A stretch of 64,000 nt of DNA from Paramacrobiotus metropolitanus (GCF_019649055.1 NW_026570260.1:62001-126000), one strand, 5' to 3'. Shown: positions 23,201-35,593, counted from the stretch's first letter. Translations and numbers: made by a program. Notes: generated by a model from the sequence alone, not told the origin.

Positions 23201-23714
23201 AAAGTTCTTGCGTAACTTCAGTAACCGAAGGTACCGATACTTCAGGCTCGGCAGCTGCGGCCGTTGAAGATTCCGATTCCTCGTTTGCGTAAAAGGTGAT
23301 ACAGCTCGAAAGAGGCGTACTGGGCGTGGCGACCGTTGTGCTTTGGGAATGCTGGGTGGATATTTCCTTTTCCTCGTCAGCTCTTTCAGTCTGAAAATCA
23401 ACCTCACCTTTGAGTTCCCACAGATTCTCGGAAACGGGGTGAGTGCGACGGCATTGATCCGCTTTCAGAGATTGTTCTGTCATAAACCCATCTGGTTCAG
23501 CCTGCAAATGTTGATATTTTTTTGTAAGAGCATAGATATGAAGATTATGTAATTCTTATTATAGACCAGGGATTTAGTATCAGTGCGTTAATCTAAATGT
23601 TGTAATCAATATCTGTACCTGAAGAAGGGCTGTGGGATTTTCATCCTGTGGCAGATCATCCACAATTTCAAACTCCGAAGCAGACGAATCACTGCGTTCA
23701 CGGCTCACTTCCAT
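20270..23714 (-). CDS. Large zinc-ribbon P-loop GTPase, copy 1 (C-terminus frameshifted)
   Basis: Exons are 23714-23619, 23501-22361 and 22214 downward. The frame stops at 20575, giving 958 residues. The N-terminus has the acidic motif SEFEIVDD. Exon 2 has a low-complexity linker and a zinc ribbon (RCAGC ... YCNCGKAP). The exon 2/3 junction completes the P-loop GETGVGKST. DTPGIGDT follows, then a region shared with the paralogs (FTNARSTFYRPG) and a second Cys/His cluster ending CIWEKHMH. A 23-bp unit is repeated at 20584-20606 and 20607-20629. Removing one copy would keep the frame open to 20270, matching the tail of the paralogs (FYTPKYSP versus FYSPK). The duplication therefore truncates the protein or is an assembly error. 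P-loop class secure; cellular role unknown. Confidence 0.85.
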
Positions 23715-25049
23715 TTTGACCTTTAAATTAGTCAACTTTGGACAAAAACGGATTTGTATATATAGGACAAGTGAATAAACTATTGTTTTGACAAGGAAAC
23801 TGCGTTTCCTTAGTCCTAGAGAAAGTTCTAAAATCGCTGAACCTGTCAAATGTATGCACGCGTAGTAAGTACTACGTAGTAACTAGTAGGCTCATTTGGA
23901 GAACACCGGCTATAGTGTCAGGATTGCAACTGACAGTGCGACAACATCGCGTTGCATTTACTTGATATAGTGGCGTAAAAGAAAACTCGTTTCACGATGA
24001 CAAATTATGAGATCACAGCGTGGATTATTTTGTGCTTTCGGCTTTCCAGTTGCACCTCTTTTGACGCTGCATGTTCTTGCCGTTAGTCATCAAATCATCA
24101 TCATTACGTACTTGCAGTTTAAGCGTAAACTAGAGATTAATGATACAGTGATTAATATTTAGTTTTGGCTTCGGAAACGCTAACAAAAATTCCAAAATGT
24201 AAATAGACTATTTCTGCAAATTAAGATTTGGAGCCGGTTAAAAGAGTTTTATAAACTCGTATTTCCATTTACAGTGCGTGAATTTGAAGACGAAAGTATA
24301 AATTACTACAGCACTCTAGGTGTACATACAAGATATACCATTGTCTACTATATTAAAATTATTCAGAAGTCGAAGGAGGACCAGCTCCTGAAATTAAAAT
24401 ATAAAATTAATATTACTGAAAATTTTACTTCATAAAATCTCCGAATATGGTAACACTAGTGCATAACCCCGTAAACATTTCAAGAAATTCTCATGCATTT
24501 TGATTTATCCGAGCCTTGACGCATTGCTGATCGTGCTTATTTATGGGCTCCATGGACGGTTTGAAGTGAACGCAAGTGGAACTAAATAAGAGGTGTGCTG
24601 ACCGTTGCGCAAAATTCAGGAGGTAACCTTAAACGGCGTTCTGCTTATGACCATCACAATTTTCTGAATCCAATGCAAAGTCCAGGCAGTTTGTTATTAT
24701 CTTAGTTCCTGCAGCAGTGAGTGTAGCTGCATAAGATGCCACTCCCGCCTTGACAGCAGCATGGCAAAGGAAATGATGACTTCTGTAATCGGCTTTTCGC
24801 AACAACTGTCGCTTTTCATTGTCGAAAAATGGGAAACGCATAAAATCTTTAAGACTTTAGTGAGTTGTTTTTTTTTTGTAAAAATATGGTGTACGAGGCA
24901 TTCTGTATCCAACATTAGCAAATTGATCTTGCACGTGACATGCAGTAGTAGTGTGTATGCCAGTATAATGCATCATTAGATGTTATTCATATCGTTCTAA
25001 AAACGTGATCTTGTTGAACAGGATCATGCAAAATTCTGTAAGTGCTTGG
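23715..25049. other. Intergenic between GTPase copy 1 and the astacin fusion gene
   Basis: No gene is recognised. Both flanking genes are on the minus strand, so this 1.3 kb should hold the GTPase promoter and the astacin 3' end. A palindrome-like CTACGTAGTAACTAGTAG lies near 23873-23890. Short frames near 24629-24979 are interrupted and lack motifs. Confidence 0.5.
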
Positions 25050-27672
25050 TTAACAAGCGCGTATAAAGTAAAGTACAGCATAAAAAGGCGGCATGTTGTT
25101 GTGTGGTTCGCTTCCCCCAGCTTTGGCTGTGTACTGCCATCCATCGAAGATCCCCAGTGGTTCTTTACCTTCCATATGTATATTACTACTAAATCGGTAA
25201 ACCGCGTCGTTATTAAAGGTGACGAACCGGCCGCCATTCTCTACGGCGTGCCAGTGACTAGGCATTTCCTGAATAGTTAATTCATGCGTCTCTTCGCCTC
25301 CTGTGGCGCACAAAGGATGTGCAGTTGTGCGGCCCAGCGGGAAACGCCCTGATAAGTTCGGCAAAACTCCTGAAGGAAAAAGTTTAGCCAGTTGCGGAAA
25401 ATCTTCGGTGGAGAATGTCTCTCCCTCACACCGCATCCAGCAACGCGGCAATGTCTGCGCGGTCTCCGTGGCGAACGCAACAATTGATCCGATAGGTGGC
25501 GCATTGTTGTTATCGTTACTGATGAGCATATTGAACTTCTGCAAAGTATTATTTGTTGAATCGAGGAGAATCTGTAGCCTAGCCAACGATGCAGAAGAGA
25601 CCGCTGTGCTGCCCGCTGCGGGTGTGGCTGTGATCTTTTTCTCCAAATCTTTGCTATAAATGCGCAATTCGCGCACTTCTTTCGCCACAGTACTGCAGTT
25701 ATTCTTTATATCTTGGAGCTCTTCTGTTACATCCTGTTCTTCAGTCTTTGTGCGCAGCGTCTGAATGTCCTTGCTCAACTTTTTGATCTCGTCTTCCAGT
25801 TGGCTAATGCGGCTGGCTTGTTGCGATACTTTGGCTGTCAGATCTCAAATTAAAATAGCTAGTAAATATTCTATGTGGATATTGGATTTTTCCAACAGCA
25901 CGCTACAAGTTACACTTTCATCATCTGGCGAATAATGAGGAGAGGATACCGGTTGTGGAAAAATCTGACGATTTACGATAGCTTAGTTATATGAGTGAAA
26001 ATACTTGATACAAACTAAAACTCAAATAATTGTACGCATACAAAAGCGAAAGTGTCTCAAAGCAAAAGTGCAAAAGCGTCTCCTGCGGCAACTGAATTGT
26101 GCAGAGTACAAGACATCTAAAGTCTAAACATACTGTACTACGAGTATATTCTTGTTTTCTACCTTGCAAACCACTTCCGGTGGCGGTCGAACAACGAAAA
26201 CACTTCTGAATTCTGACCACATCCAGTGTGCTTAGATTTTCGTTCTGGCCAACTTTTGCCCGTTTGACTTTCGGAACGATGGTAGGCGTGCTGTTGTCCT
26301 TGGCAAAAGCGTTGTATGCATAGTGCATTACCGACTCGTAATCATACGGTAATCCGTACGTTATTCCCGTATCATACTTTTGGAACTGCTCTCGATTATC
26401 TACAGTTTAAATCAAACATAGCAACTCCGGAAGAAGAATTGGATAACTTTGCTTTCGACGCTGCAAAATTTGTTAGGTAGCAATCTGGCTCGAAACAACG
26501 AGAGCCAAAGTATGAGAAAAGCACCAGTTTTGACTTCTATATTATCTCACCCGAGATGCCATTTTGTACTGCATACTGTACGTATTGATATTGATACTTT
26601 ACGTTGAGTACATTATTATCACCGATAAAACCCTGTTCACATAACCCTTTAGGATGTACTACTATGCATGTATACGCCTTGTTGGTTACCCTCGCTGATG
26701 TTATCCCAAATGATTGTCACATAATTATCGCGGTCGGAGCGTGATTGTTCATGGAGAAAGCCCATCGTGTGCATAAGTTCATGTTGAACATCGCCGTGAT
26801 GCTGCATGCATGCTTGTGAGAGCCAAACCTGCTGCCGGCTTCCAGTTCGTCCAATACTAGACATGCACCTAACAATAAAACCCAAGCATCGAAGGTTATA
26901 GCTTTCTTACAATATGATACTTACTAAGTCTTAGGATTATATTCAATGCGGCAAACAACGAGCAAAGCTTACTGAATGCCTCTTTGAAAAACGATGTAGT
27001 CTTCTTCCGTGGATCGGCGAACAAATTTGATACAGTTGTTGGTCAGCTGGCTGATAAGTGCCATGGACTGCACCACGAAGGCGGTTTCTTTTGTACCTGC
27101 AAATCAAAGCACACCAAAAATTTATTACTCTGTCAGCTCTATGGCACAAGTTTTGCGTACTGAATGTCGCAAATTGTTTCCGTGTGAATTCGTACGGTAT
27201 GGTATTGTTGGGCCACAAAAGTTTCGTATCGTCTACAGCGTTGGCGGCTCCTTTCGGCGTCTTTTGGTAATGAATGCACAGAAACTGTTAATACTATTTT
27301 GCGTAATAATGGACAGGTAAGGTTACGTACTAATGAGCAAAACTACCCTTAATTCTGCAGACTCGTAAGAGTAAACGCTTCCTTGCAATCTCCTTACTTG
27401 TTCCGGTTTTTCGAAGCCGACCATGTCTCCCTCCATCATGTCGCTATCATAACGTCCTTGGTGCTCTTCGCTATTTTCTAGCATATCCGGATGGATGTAA
27501 TCCCTCCAGTCTGTTGACGGAGCGACCAGATATAAGACAAGAGTGATGGTGCAACGAGTGTTCTACCAGTATAGCAAACTAGCGTTTGTACCTTACTTTG
27601 GATTAAACCGTATGCTGTGCTACAATGACACAGGAAGAAAAGTAAAGGAAAAACTGTCGACGTTGTCGGCAT
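25050..27672 (-). CDS. Astacin metalloprotease fused to coiled coil and phage-tail-collar-type domain
   Basis: Seven exons (27672-27597, 27510-27398, 27260-27161, 27096-26973, 26868-26690, 26399-26163, 25843-25050) give 540 residues, and every junction agrees in phase. Residues 1-23 form a signal peptide. A short propeptide has MEGD (51-54) where the family's zinc-switch FxGD is expected. The peptidase domain has HELMHTMGFLH (zinc ligands His167, His171, His177) and the Met-turn SVMHYAY. The last exon encodes a coiled coil (about 277-380), then a tail-collar domain (about 392-540) with LPNLSGRFPLGRT, EMPSHWHAV and PHNNMPPFYAV. That exon has no usable upstream ATG and has an in-frame stop just before its acceptor, so it must be spliced to something. 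The astacin exon end at 26163 (GTAGAA donor) fits its phase. Likely secreted; target unknown. Confidence 0.75.
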
Positions 27673-29377
27673 AATTGCAGTGTTCCTAGCTCCTAATTAA
27701 CAAGACCTTGTAATTAATGCTGTGAGTACCAGTTTAAATACAGAAAGTAGCTAAATTATCACTACTTTGGTCTCTGAATAATTTGGTCTCTCAAATTACT
27801 ACTTTGGTCTCTGTGTATTACAGAGTTTTTTGACTATGGCTCCCGGTCATAAAATTATGGGCTGCAGCTGACGACATCAGGAAGATAAATTACATTAAAA
27901 AACTGTATATTGACGAAAAATTAACACCCCGTAGTATGCCTGAGGCACATCGTTTTTGAAACCTGATTTATCTGATCACGCCTTTACAGCCAAAAAAGTT
28001 AATTTCGCAAATGTTTTCCACCGTTCAGACGAGGAGACAGCAATTCCCATCTCGCACATTACCTGGAAGGAGCAAAACCAGACATGGCTGCAATTCTGCA
28101 GTGCCATTGCCATAAAGGAGTCATCATCACGCCGGTGTGAAAATCGTAATTGTCGACTTAAAAGTTTAACGAGGTCTGTGGTGTTCGAAAAATTAAATTC
28201 GTTGTGCGCGATATTGCAAGCAATCTTGTGACAAACTTGTAATGCGTGTATGGTGTCAAACTAATAAAAGAAAAAAAAACATGACTTCTGTTCGCTCATC
28301 TGAGCTGGGCAGGTCCTCGAGGCGATATGTACTTGCACCTATTCTGAAACCAACGAAGGGGCAATAACACTGTCACAATTGCAATACGAATCGTTTATTT
28401 GCTTACTTAATATAAACCTCGCCAGTGAATAGGGATTAGGGAAGCTAAGTAGTTATGCGGGTAAGTAAGTGAACGTCCTAATTGTAGTTGTAATTTGTGG
28501 TTAAATTTTAATGAGGCCCATTTAAATTCGGCAATACGTTTCTGTATCGGGAAAAGCGCCTTTAATACTGTAGTACCAGACTATGTACCAGTATACTGAT
28601 TACTGCATGATGTATTATATACTGTACATTACTTACTTTATGGGATTCCGTCCCAACCGTTGCAGTCAGCCACTGCATTGTGTTATTAGCAACTGCGGAA
28701 CACTCAGAATGTGTTCCATAGTTTAATTTGAGTTGGAATATGGATCTGTCACTTATGCATTTCCACTGCAGTTTCTGATAGCTTTGTGATATCGCATTCC
28801 AGAACATAAATGCAGTTCAGTTTTTCGTCCGCTACAGATAATTTGTGGCCAAGATTTTCTCAGATCAGCTTAATTTTTTTTAGCAATTGCGAAAATAACC
28901 ATGAGTTCGAAGCCGAGCCATGGTATCAATCATTAATGCAACCACTAAGATAGAGTAATCACTTGTTTTTCTTGATTTCAAGCCAGAGATTTACTCATTG
29001 CACAGTAACTTTCCTGAATGCATTTGTTATGTTAACGTTCAAAAATCAAGGTTTTCATAAACACTGTGAAGCACTTACTACATAAAAGGATTATTGCGTG
29101 TCATTTAAAATGCTTCGTACTCCAGAAAACCGCATAACGGAGCCAAGTGGCTGTGTGTTTTGGCTAGACATTTTCAGCGTTCTACTTGAGTGCACGTGAG
29201 GTTTTTGCTGATGTTCCCCATAAACCAGGAATTTTTTGCCGCACAGCAATTTCCACCACGAGCACTCTACTGTCTATCATTTTTCTCATTTGTATAAAGA
29301 AACCGTAATATTATATATACTACTACCCACTTCGGTCGCCAATACAGTTCGATAAGACTAACTTTTGTGTATACAAA
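27673..29377. other. Divergent intergenic region
   Basis: This lies between the minus-strand astacin fusion and the plus-strand cathepsin gene, so promoters for both should be here. A 91-codon plus-strand frame at 27956-28231 has no recognisable motif. A possible cathepsin terminal-exon remnant at 28636-28690 is listed separately. TATATA-like sequence near 29311-29320 precedes the cathepsin start by about 60 bp. Confidence 0.5.
28636..28690 (+). pseudogene. Possible remnant of a cathepsin terminal exon
   Basis: The run ACTTTATGGGATTCCGTCCC and the codons after it (PSQPLQSATAL) resemble the acceptor and last exon of the cathepsin gene at 32268-32330 (PSQPVQSVIAS), at about 70% DNA identity by eye. 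It lies about 690 bp upstream of that gene. It could be all that is left of a tandem duplicate. The match is short, so confidence is low. Confidence 0.3.
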
Positions 29378-32330
29378 ATGAGGTCGCCAGCTACGGTGAT
29401 ACCGGTATTGCTCTTACTGGCTGCTTCTTGGTGAGAATATACTGTACCGATATATTTTCAGTTTTACGACAGTAAACTTTGACGTTGCGTTAGTACAAAG
29501 TCTAATAATTTAATGTCACTTTCGACCGCATGTGGTTTTACCTTTCCACTGCACCGATAGGGCGGACAAGCCGCGCCGTCCAAAACCCGGAACAATCCCG
29601 CTGACGCCAGAACAGTTAAAACAGCAGCCGAAATTCATCGCCACTCACCGTCATCGGGCTGTCGGTGCGATTCCGGAATGCTTCGATGCCCGGGAGAAAT
29701 GGTCGCAGTGTAAGAGCATCTCGGATATCCGTGATCAAGGAGGTTGTGGCAGTTGTTGGGTAATGATCCCAGTCGGCGCACTGTAGCGGATCTAGCTCGT
29801 AGAAGGCTGAAAGTGCTGCATATTGTAATATTTTAGGCGATGGCATCCGCCAGCGTATTGTCCGACCGGATTTGTATTTCCGAATTAGCGGCCGGTAAAG
29901 AACCCAGCCAGACGTACGTGTCGGCGTCGTACGTCGCTAGCTGCAGTTTTGAACGCGCAAAGAAGAACGGCCAATCAAAGTGAGTATTCTCATTTTTAAC
30001 TTTGTTTCTTACTGTGGAATTTATGATTTCAGCGAGCACGAACTTCGATACGAGTATAAATCAGTAGCACCAATAAATGTGTTGTTGAGATCACGAATCC
30101 CTTGTACTTTTTCAATATTACAGTATTTAGGGAAGTAGCGGTACAAGAATCTAATCGTGAACACGAAAAAACCATAATTTTCTTCGATACATTTTTGTAA
30201 TACGTGGTGATTGTCGTATTAATGACCATAGCATTTGCGAAACTTTAAACACGCGATTGCAGCTGTAATAATGGAGGATCACCGGCGAATTTTTTTCGAT
30301 GGGCAGCCACCAGCGGCTATATAACCGGAGGTAATTACAACAGCCATGTTGGATGTCAACCATACCCAGTCGCCCCAGACCAGCATGAGGGAGGCAACTT
30401 CACGTGCACATCGACATGCACCAATCCGGAATACGACAAAAAGACCGTTGTCGAAGACACCGCTTTAAGTGCGCAGCAATATAAAAAAATATATTGATTA
30501 AAAAAATATATAATCACGTTACTTTTACCAAAAGTGGCACTGTGTATTTACCATCTGGCTGTATTTTCGTAGTTGACAGTTACTACGTAAGTCCTCTGGT
30601 AGACCCGATAAGCAGCATTAGTGGTCAAGAGGCCCGAACCCAAGAAAGGATTGATGCCCAGGTTCTCCGCATACAAACAGACATTTTAGCCAACGGCCCA
30701 GTTGTCGCTTCCATGAACCCGTACGAAAGTTTGTATAAATGGAAGCCGGAAACAGGTAAGAAATTCTCCGAGAGGTACCAATCGCACGCAGAAAAGCTGA
30801 TTAAAGTATGGCTAATACTCTACTTAGCGTGAATTAAAGAGCTATATCGTACAAAATACAAATTAATAGCTTCAGCTACCAGGCATATTTAAAACCATTA
30901 CAGGTCCTTACCGAGGTGAACTTAACCAAAAGGTTAAACCAACAACCACAACCCACTCTGTCCGTATCGTTGGTTGGTGCAAAGACGATAAAGGCATTAA
31001 GTACTGGAAAATCCTTAATTCCTGGGGTACAAATTCCGGCGTACCTGGCGAAGGTGAACTTAAGTTTGAGATGGGGAAGAATGTAGCCGAAATCGAAGAA
31101 AGTATTGAGGCACCGATTGTTTCGCTCCCCAACACGTGTGCACCGATATGTCAGTCCCGCCTAACACAGATTATCCGCCAAAATCCAGCCGATTTGACCT
31201 CGCCGATTTATGCCTTCTTCGGTACATGCAGAAAAACAATTCAATGCAGAAGAAATGGCTACTGGGTTACAAATATTTTCAGGGAACTGCGTTGTAAAAA
31301 TCAGTATAAACGACGCCGGTCAGATATCTCTGGTCAATGAACCACAACCAATCGGCAAGGTTTTCGTCGCCGCTCCAGCTGGACCAATTGTTAAATGGGA
31401 TCCACACATTTTCAGTCCTCAAAAGGGCGAATTCTGGATTATTAACGTATGTATATTTGTGTGACTGAAAATGTTGATTGAAAAATTCCTCGGTTATTCA
31501 GGTTACCGGAAGGTCAACTCTGCCTACGCAGACAAAAGCTCAGTTTAAACATTTCGCTTTAAACGTTTTCTAATGCATACTGATGCATACAGTTCAGCTA
31601 TAAATGGACGCTATGTACAGGTTTTAATATTCCTAAGTTTGTACATCCTAAATTTGTTGCAATGTAAAGCCGAATGCTTTTTCAGCCTTCCGGTCAAGCA
31701 GGTGTCTGCACGCCAGTGGCCGGCTCCTCCAAGTTCGACTGTCATGTCGGCTCAACTGACGGCAACGCAACAGCTTCAACCGTGGTGGGCAAGGATCATT
31801 GGCAATTCAGTAAGCCACTCTTGCGCTAAGATTTTCTGTGGGATCCGATGGATTGCTACGTTGTTAACGTACTGACAATGGAATTCGCATTTAGAGTCAA
31901 CGCAACTGAACAATTTCAAGTACATCTTCACATATTCCCCGGATTTCACTGTGGGGAGTCTGAACATTGGCAACAAATTAACCAATCGGTTCACTATTGT
32001 TGACACCTTCTTAAATATCGACGGCAGTACGATTTTGGTCTGTGGTTTGGATAAACAAGAAAAACCAGCCTGTTCGACCATGAACATCGCCACTAAGGAG
32101 GTCAGTAGTTTTGACAAAAAAATCGGTATAATTGTAACTGTTACGTTTGATCTTGTAGTAGTATACGTAAGAATGCAGGATGTATAGTAAAGTTTTAAAT
32201 CGGTAATTATAAGTAGCAAAAGTCGCGGTGTAAGTCTTAAATACTGTGCAAATACCACTTTAGGTTACTCCATCCCAACCTGTGCAATCGGTTATTGCAT
32301 CCTGTCAACCGCAACCCTAGAGACCTTTGA
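29378..32330 (+). CDS. Cathepsin B-like cysteine peptidase with long C-terminal extension
   Basis: Proposed exons are 29378-29430, 29561-29759, 29837-29979, 30263-30468, 30573-30755, 30904-31221, 31250-31446, 31502-31564, 31686-31809, 31895-32100 and 32274-32330, giving about 582 residues. A signal peptide (residues 1-17) precedes a short propeptide. The papain-fold catalytic residues are Cys83 (RDQGGCGSCW), His279 (THSVRIVGW) and Asn300 (LNSWGT). The SHVGCQPY segment places it near cathepsin B. The occluding-loop region lacks the double His of cathepsin B, so dipeptidyl-carboxypeptidase activity may be absent. About 250 residues after the peptidase domain match nothing I know. The frame changes near 31222-31249. 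Either a 28-nt GT-AG intron lies there or there is an indel. Exon 31502-31564 uses a weak donor. Peptidase call secure; tail exons less so. Confidence 0.75.
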
Positions 32331-33309
32331 GCCCTTTCTTAGTTTCTGTTGAACAAGATATAAAGATCAGTAAACGCATTAAACTGATTCAGTTGTTTAG
32401 TCACACTTACGGGCGACTACATGAGAAATGTATGCGTTAGTGTGCAGCATATGCTGAATATATTCGACTGCGACAAATTAACTTGATAATTAATAATTTG
32501 AAAGCTGAGTGCGTTCAGCGAACTGGGATCTGGGCATGTATTTAATAGATACAGTACTAAAATCCAACAGCTGTAAAAAAGCGAATGAAAGAATCGAGTG
32601 CATGGTAGCGTCTCTAGCATTGTGTGAGATAAGAGGTGCTTTACACATCTCCATAAATAACTTTAATAGCACTGTTGCCGCCGCTAATGTGGGTAACAGC
32701 GCTTCGGATGCTCAGACCAAGCCGACGCTTTAGAAAAAAGCAGCATTATATAATGGACTACTATTGTCTCAGTTCGTTTCAAAGCGTTAACGTTCCATAA
32801 AATACGAGAAACAGTTTCAGAGGGCAAACTTAGCACAGATCTCTAGAGCAGCGCTGCAGGAGTTGATTTCCGTTTGTACGCGGCCCCTTCGGCGCTGTTT
32901 TGTAACGAATTTGTCTAACCACGCTTAATGTCAGTTTGCCAACCGGTAAACCGGCCGTAAAACAATTGTATGCTGTTAAGCCGGAGTTTTACTAACTCTC
33001 GATATTCCTCGTTTACGTTTACAAGGTGGGTGCAATCCATTTGTACGTAAATTCAAAGACTACTTCCAGTAAAAATGGTTACTGGTATACGCTCTGCATG
33101 GGTGGCAATATTAATACCTGCTCACAGACAATCAGACAACGTAATGGATAATACCGCTAATGATAAGACGCCGTTTGCTGATACAGAATCTGATAATCAA
33201 CTGCGCTAACGCACACATCTCACTTCTAGAATGCTGATCGTACTGTACATATACATATACAGGAAACTGCATTACACAGTGTGTACAGAAACATAATTAT
33301 TAGTACGAG
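32331..33309. other. Intergenic, no gene recognised
   Basis: These 980 bp lie between the cathepsin and PM20D2-B genes. Short frames are present but none has motifs or splice context. The right end leads into a TATA-type promoter. Confidence 0.5.
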
Positions 33310-33315
33310 TATAAA
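33310..33315 (+). promoter_or_regulatory. TATA box of PM20D2-B
   Basis: TATAAA lies 120 bp upstream of the start codon at 33430, within ACGAGTATAAATGC. Transcription would begin about 30 bp downstream and give a leader of about 90 bases. The spacing is reasonable for a core promoter. The start site is inferred. Confidence 0.5.
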
Positions 33316-33429
33316 TGCTTGCCCAGCACACTTTGTACTCTCGCATTTGTTTCCTGCCGAAAAGTGATATCATATTGGTAAGTGGTTGTAAGTGGTAAAC
33401 ACTTAGCACTTAAATAACTCTCCAAGAAA

Positions 33430-35593
33430 ATGTCGGAAAATCCGCCTGTTGCTCTCCAATTCAAATCCTCCGTCCAGCAAGCGCTGCAGGCGCACTTCGA
33501 CAGCCTCTGCAAGATCAGCCACGAGATATGGAGCCACCCTGAAATCGGTTACCACGAGCACCACGCAGTGCAACAGTTAACGGAGTACATAGAAACGAGT
33601 GGCTATACCGTGACGCGAAATTTCTGCGATATTAAGACATCTTTTTTGGGAGAATTCTGCACTGGCGGCTTCGATCCCGCCCAACACCCAACGGTGGCAG
33701 TGCTGTGTGAGTACGATGCCTTGCCGGAAATCGGGCACGGATGTGGCCACAACCTGATTGCCATTGTCGGCTTGGGGGCTTTCCTGGCGGCAGCGGAGGT
33801 GCTCAAGACAGCCGGCACATCTGCGCAGGGCAAAGTACGAAGTGCCGTAGAAATCATTTGTGAAAGATATTTTCGTCTTTGTTTTAGTATACAATCGTGC
33901 TGCTAAACAATTTTGCAAACGTGTGAAAACCGGAATTATGAAACTGTTTGTCGAATAGATTGTCTGTATGGGTGCTCCGGCGGAAGAACTGGGAGGCGGG
34001 AAGGTACTTCTCGTGGAATCAGGCGCCTTCAGTGGTGTCGATTACGCTCTGATGAGCCATCCAGCGGCGGTGGACGTGCTGGAACCAACAATTCTGAGTA
34101 TCGATCATGTACGCGATTTATTGTTAGTTACAGTTCAAATGGTTTAACACAACTTTAATCGTAAACCGTATAATTCGTAAGTGGTTCACGCGTAGACTGC
34201 ACGCGTGCGCTGCTATGTACAACATACTACTACTACTATGTACAATATGGGACACCGTATTAACATGTAAATACTAAATATGTACAAGTACACACTCCAT
34301 GTACCACTAATAGTGCTGTGTTTATAACATTAACCGGACTAGCATTCATTAGTATCCACTGGACCACTAGCTTTTTATTTAACAGCACTATTTAACAGCA
34401 CTACCAGTGCATTCATCGTTGCTATTAAATGCAGTGGAAAGCGGAATTCTACGGCAAAGCCGCACACGCCTCTTGCGGTCCATGGGAAGGAGTGAATGCG
34501 CTGGATGCGGTGGTTGCCGCTTATAACAACGTCTCTATGTTGCGGCAGCAGCTGAAACCCGGCCATCAGATCCACATGATCATTACGCACGGCGGCGCTA
34601 AACCGAACATTATCCCGGATTACACCAAGGCCGACATCTACATTCGAGCACCCACCAGTGCCGATGTGGAAGAGTTAAGAAGACGTGTGGCTGCGTGTCT
34701 CCAGGCCGGAGCAGAAGCAACAGGTTGGCTTGCAGATACATGAGCTCACGAACGTTCTGCCTAGATCGACAATCATTTCCTTCATAGAACCGTATGACAT
34801 ACAAACCGAACTGCATCCTTAGATTAGTTAGGTCCAGACAGTAAAGCCGGCGCACAAAAAGTGCAGCAAAATGAAAAGAACTTCAACGGAACAGAAAACT
34901 AAAGCATTATATGCAAGTACAAATACAATTACCCTTAAGCAAGCGCATTTGAACAAGAGAAGTCCTGCTTAGGTTGCCGAGTGGACTACGGAATGAATGA
35001 TCTAAGCTATTCTGGCTTGATGAGCAATCAAAAGCTACTGTCTATCTACAAATACTTTGGCGAGAACAACGGTAAGTATAACCCACTACTTGCGTGTCCT
35101 TATCTTTAAATTTAGTTAAGCTTACATTGAATTGATTATAGGCATGCGCTTTATGACGCTGCCGCCTGGCATGTACGGCTCCACCGACATGGGCAACGTC
35201 TCCACCACCATCCCCAGCATTCATCCCACATTCTCTATCGGTGACTCACACTGCAACATGCTCCACACCAAAGAATTCCGCGACAGCGTAGGCCAGCCGG
35301 TTGCCCATCACTTTGCCATGAAATCAGCGACTGCCCTGGCTCTGACCGCGCTGGAGCTCTTCAGTAATCCGCAGTTCCAAAAGGACGTACGAACAGAGTT
35401 CGACGAACGTCGACCGGGATTTATGGGAAAAGCGCCCGAGGGGACAGATTCGACGGATGGTGGAGACAGGTCCTTGCAGCTGCCCAGTGGCTTCAATCCC
35501 GGACGGCGCCGGTCTAGTCGGCAGTTCCTGATCGAAATGGGTCTGCTGAAGCCGATGGCGCTGGAGGAGAAGAGAGGCAGCATCCAAGAATAA
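33430..35593 (+). CDS. PM20D2: PM20D2-like M20 family amidohydrolase/dipeptidase, copy B
   Basis: Five exons (33430-33834, 33959-34108, 34435-34723, 34973-35071, 35142-35593) give 464 residues, with all phases matching. The metal-site motifs match those of copy A: GHGCGHN, APAEELGGG, a His in MSHP and MLHTKEF. Exons 2, 3 and 4 have exactly the same lengths as in copy A (150, 289, 99), so the genes are duplicates. Copy B has no intron at the position corresponding to 3683-4318 of copy A, and its C-terminus is longer by about 30 residues. It lacks a signal peptide, so it should be cytosolic. One Gly of the AEEGGGG motif is replaced by Leu, which might alter substrate preference; that is inference. 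Confidence 0.9.

Noticed and set aside
25050-25843. Prophage or phage contamination because of the tail-collar domain
   Set aside because: The domain is in an exon lacking a start, in phase with an upstream animal astacin gene, with AT-rich introns on both sides and no other phage genes.
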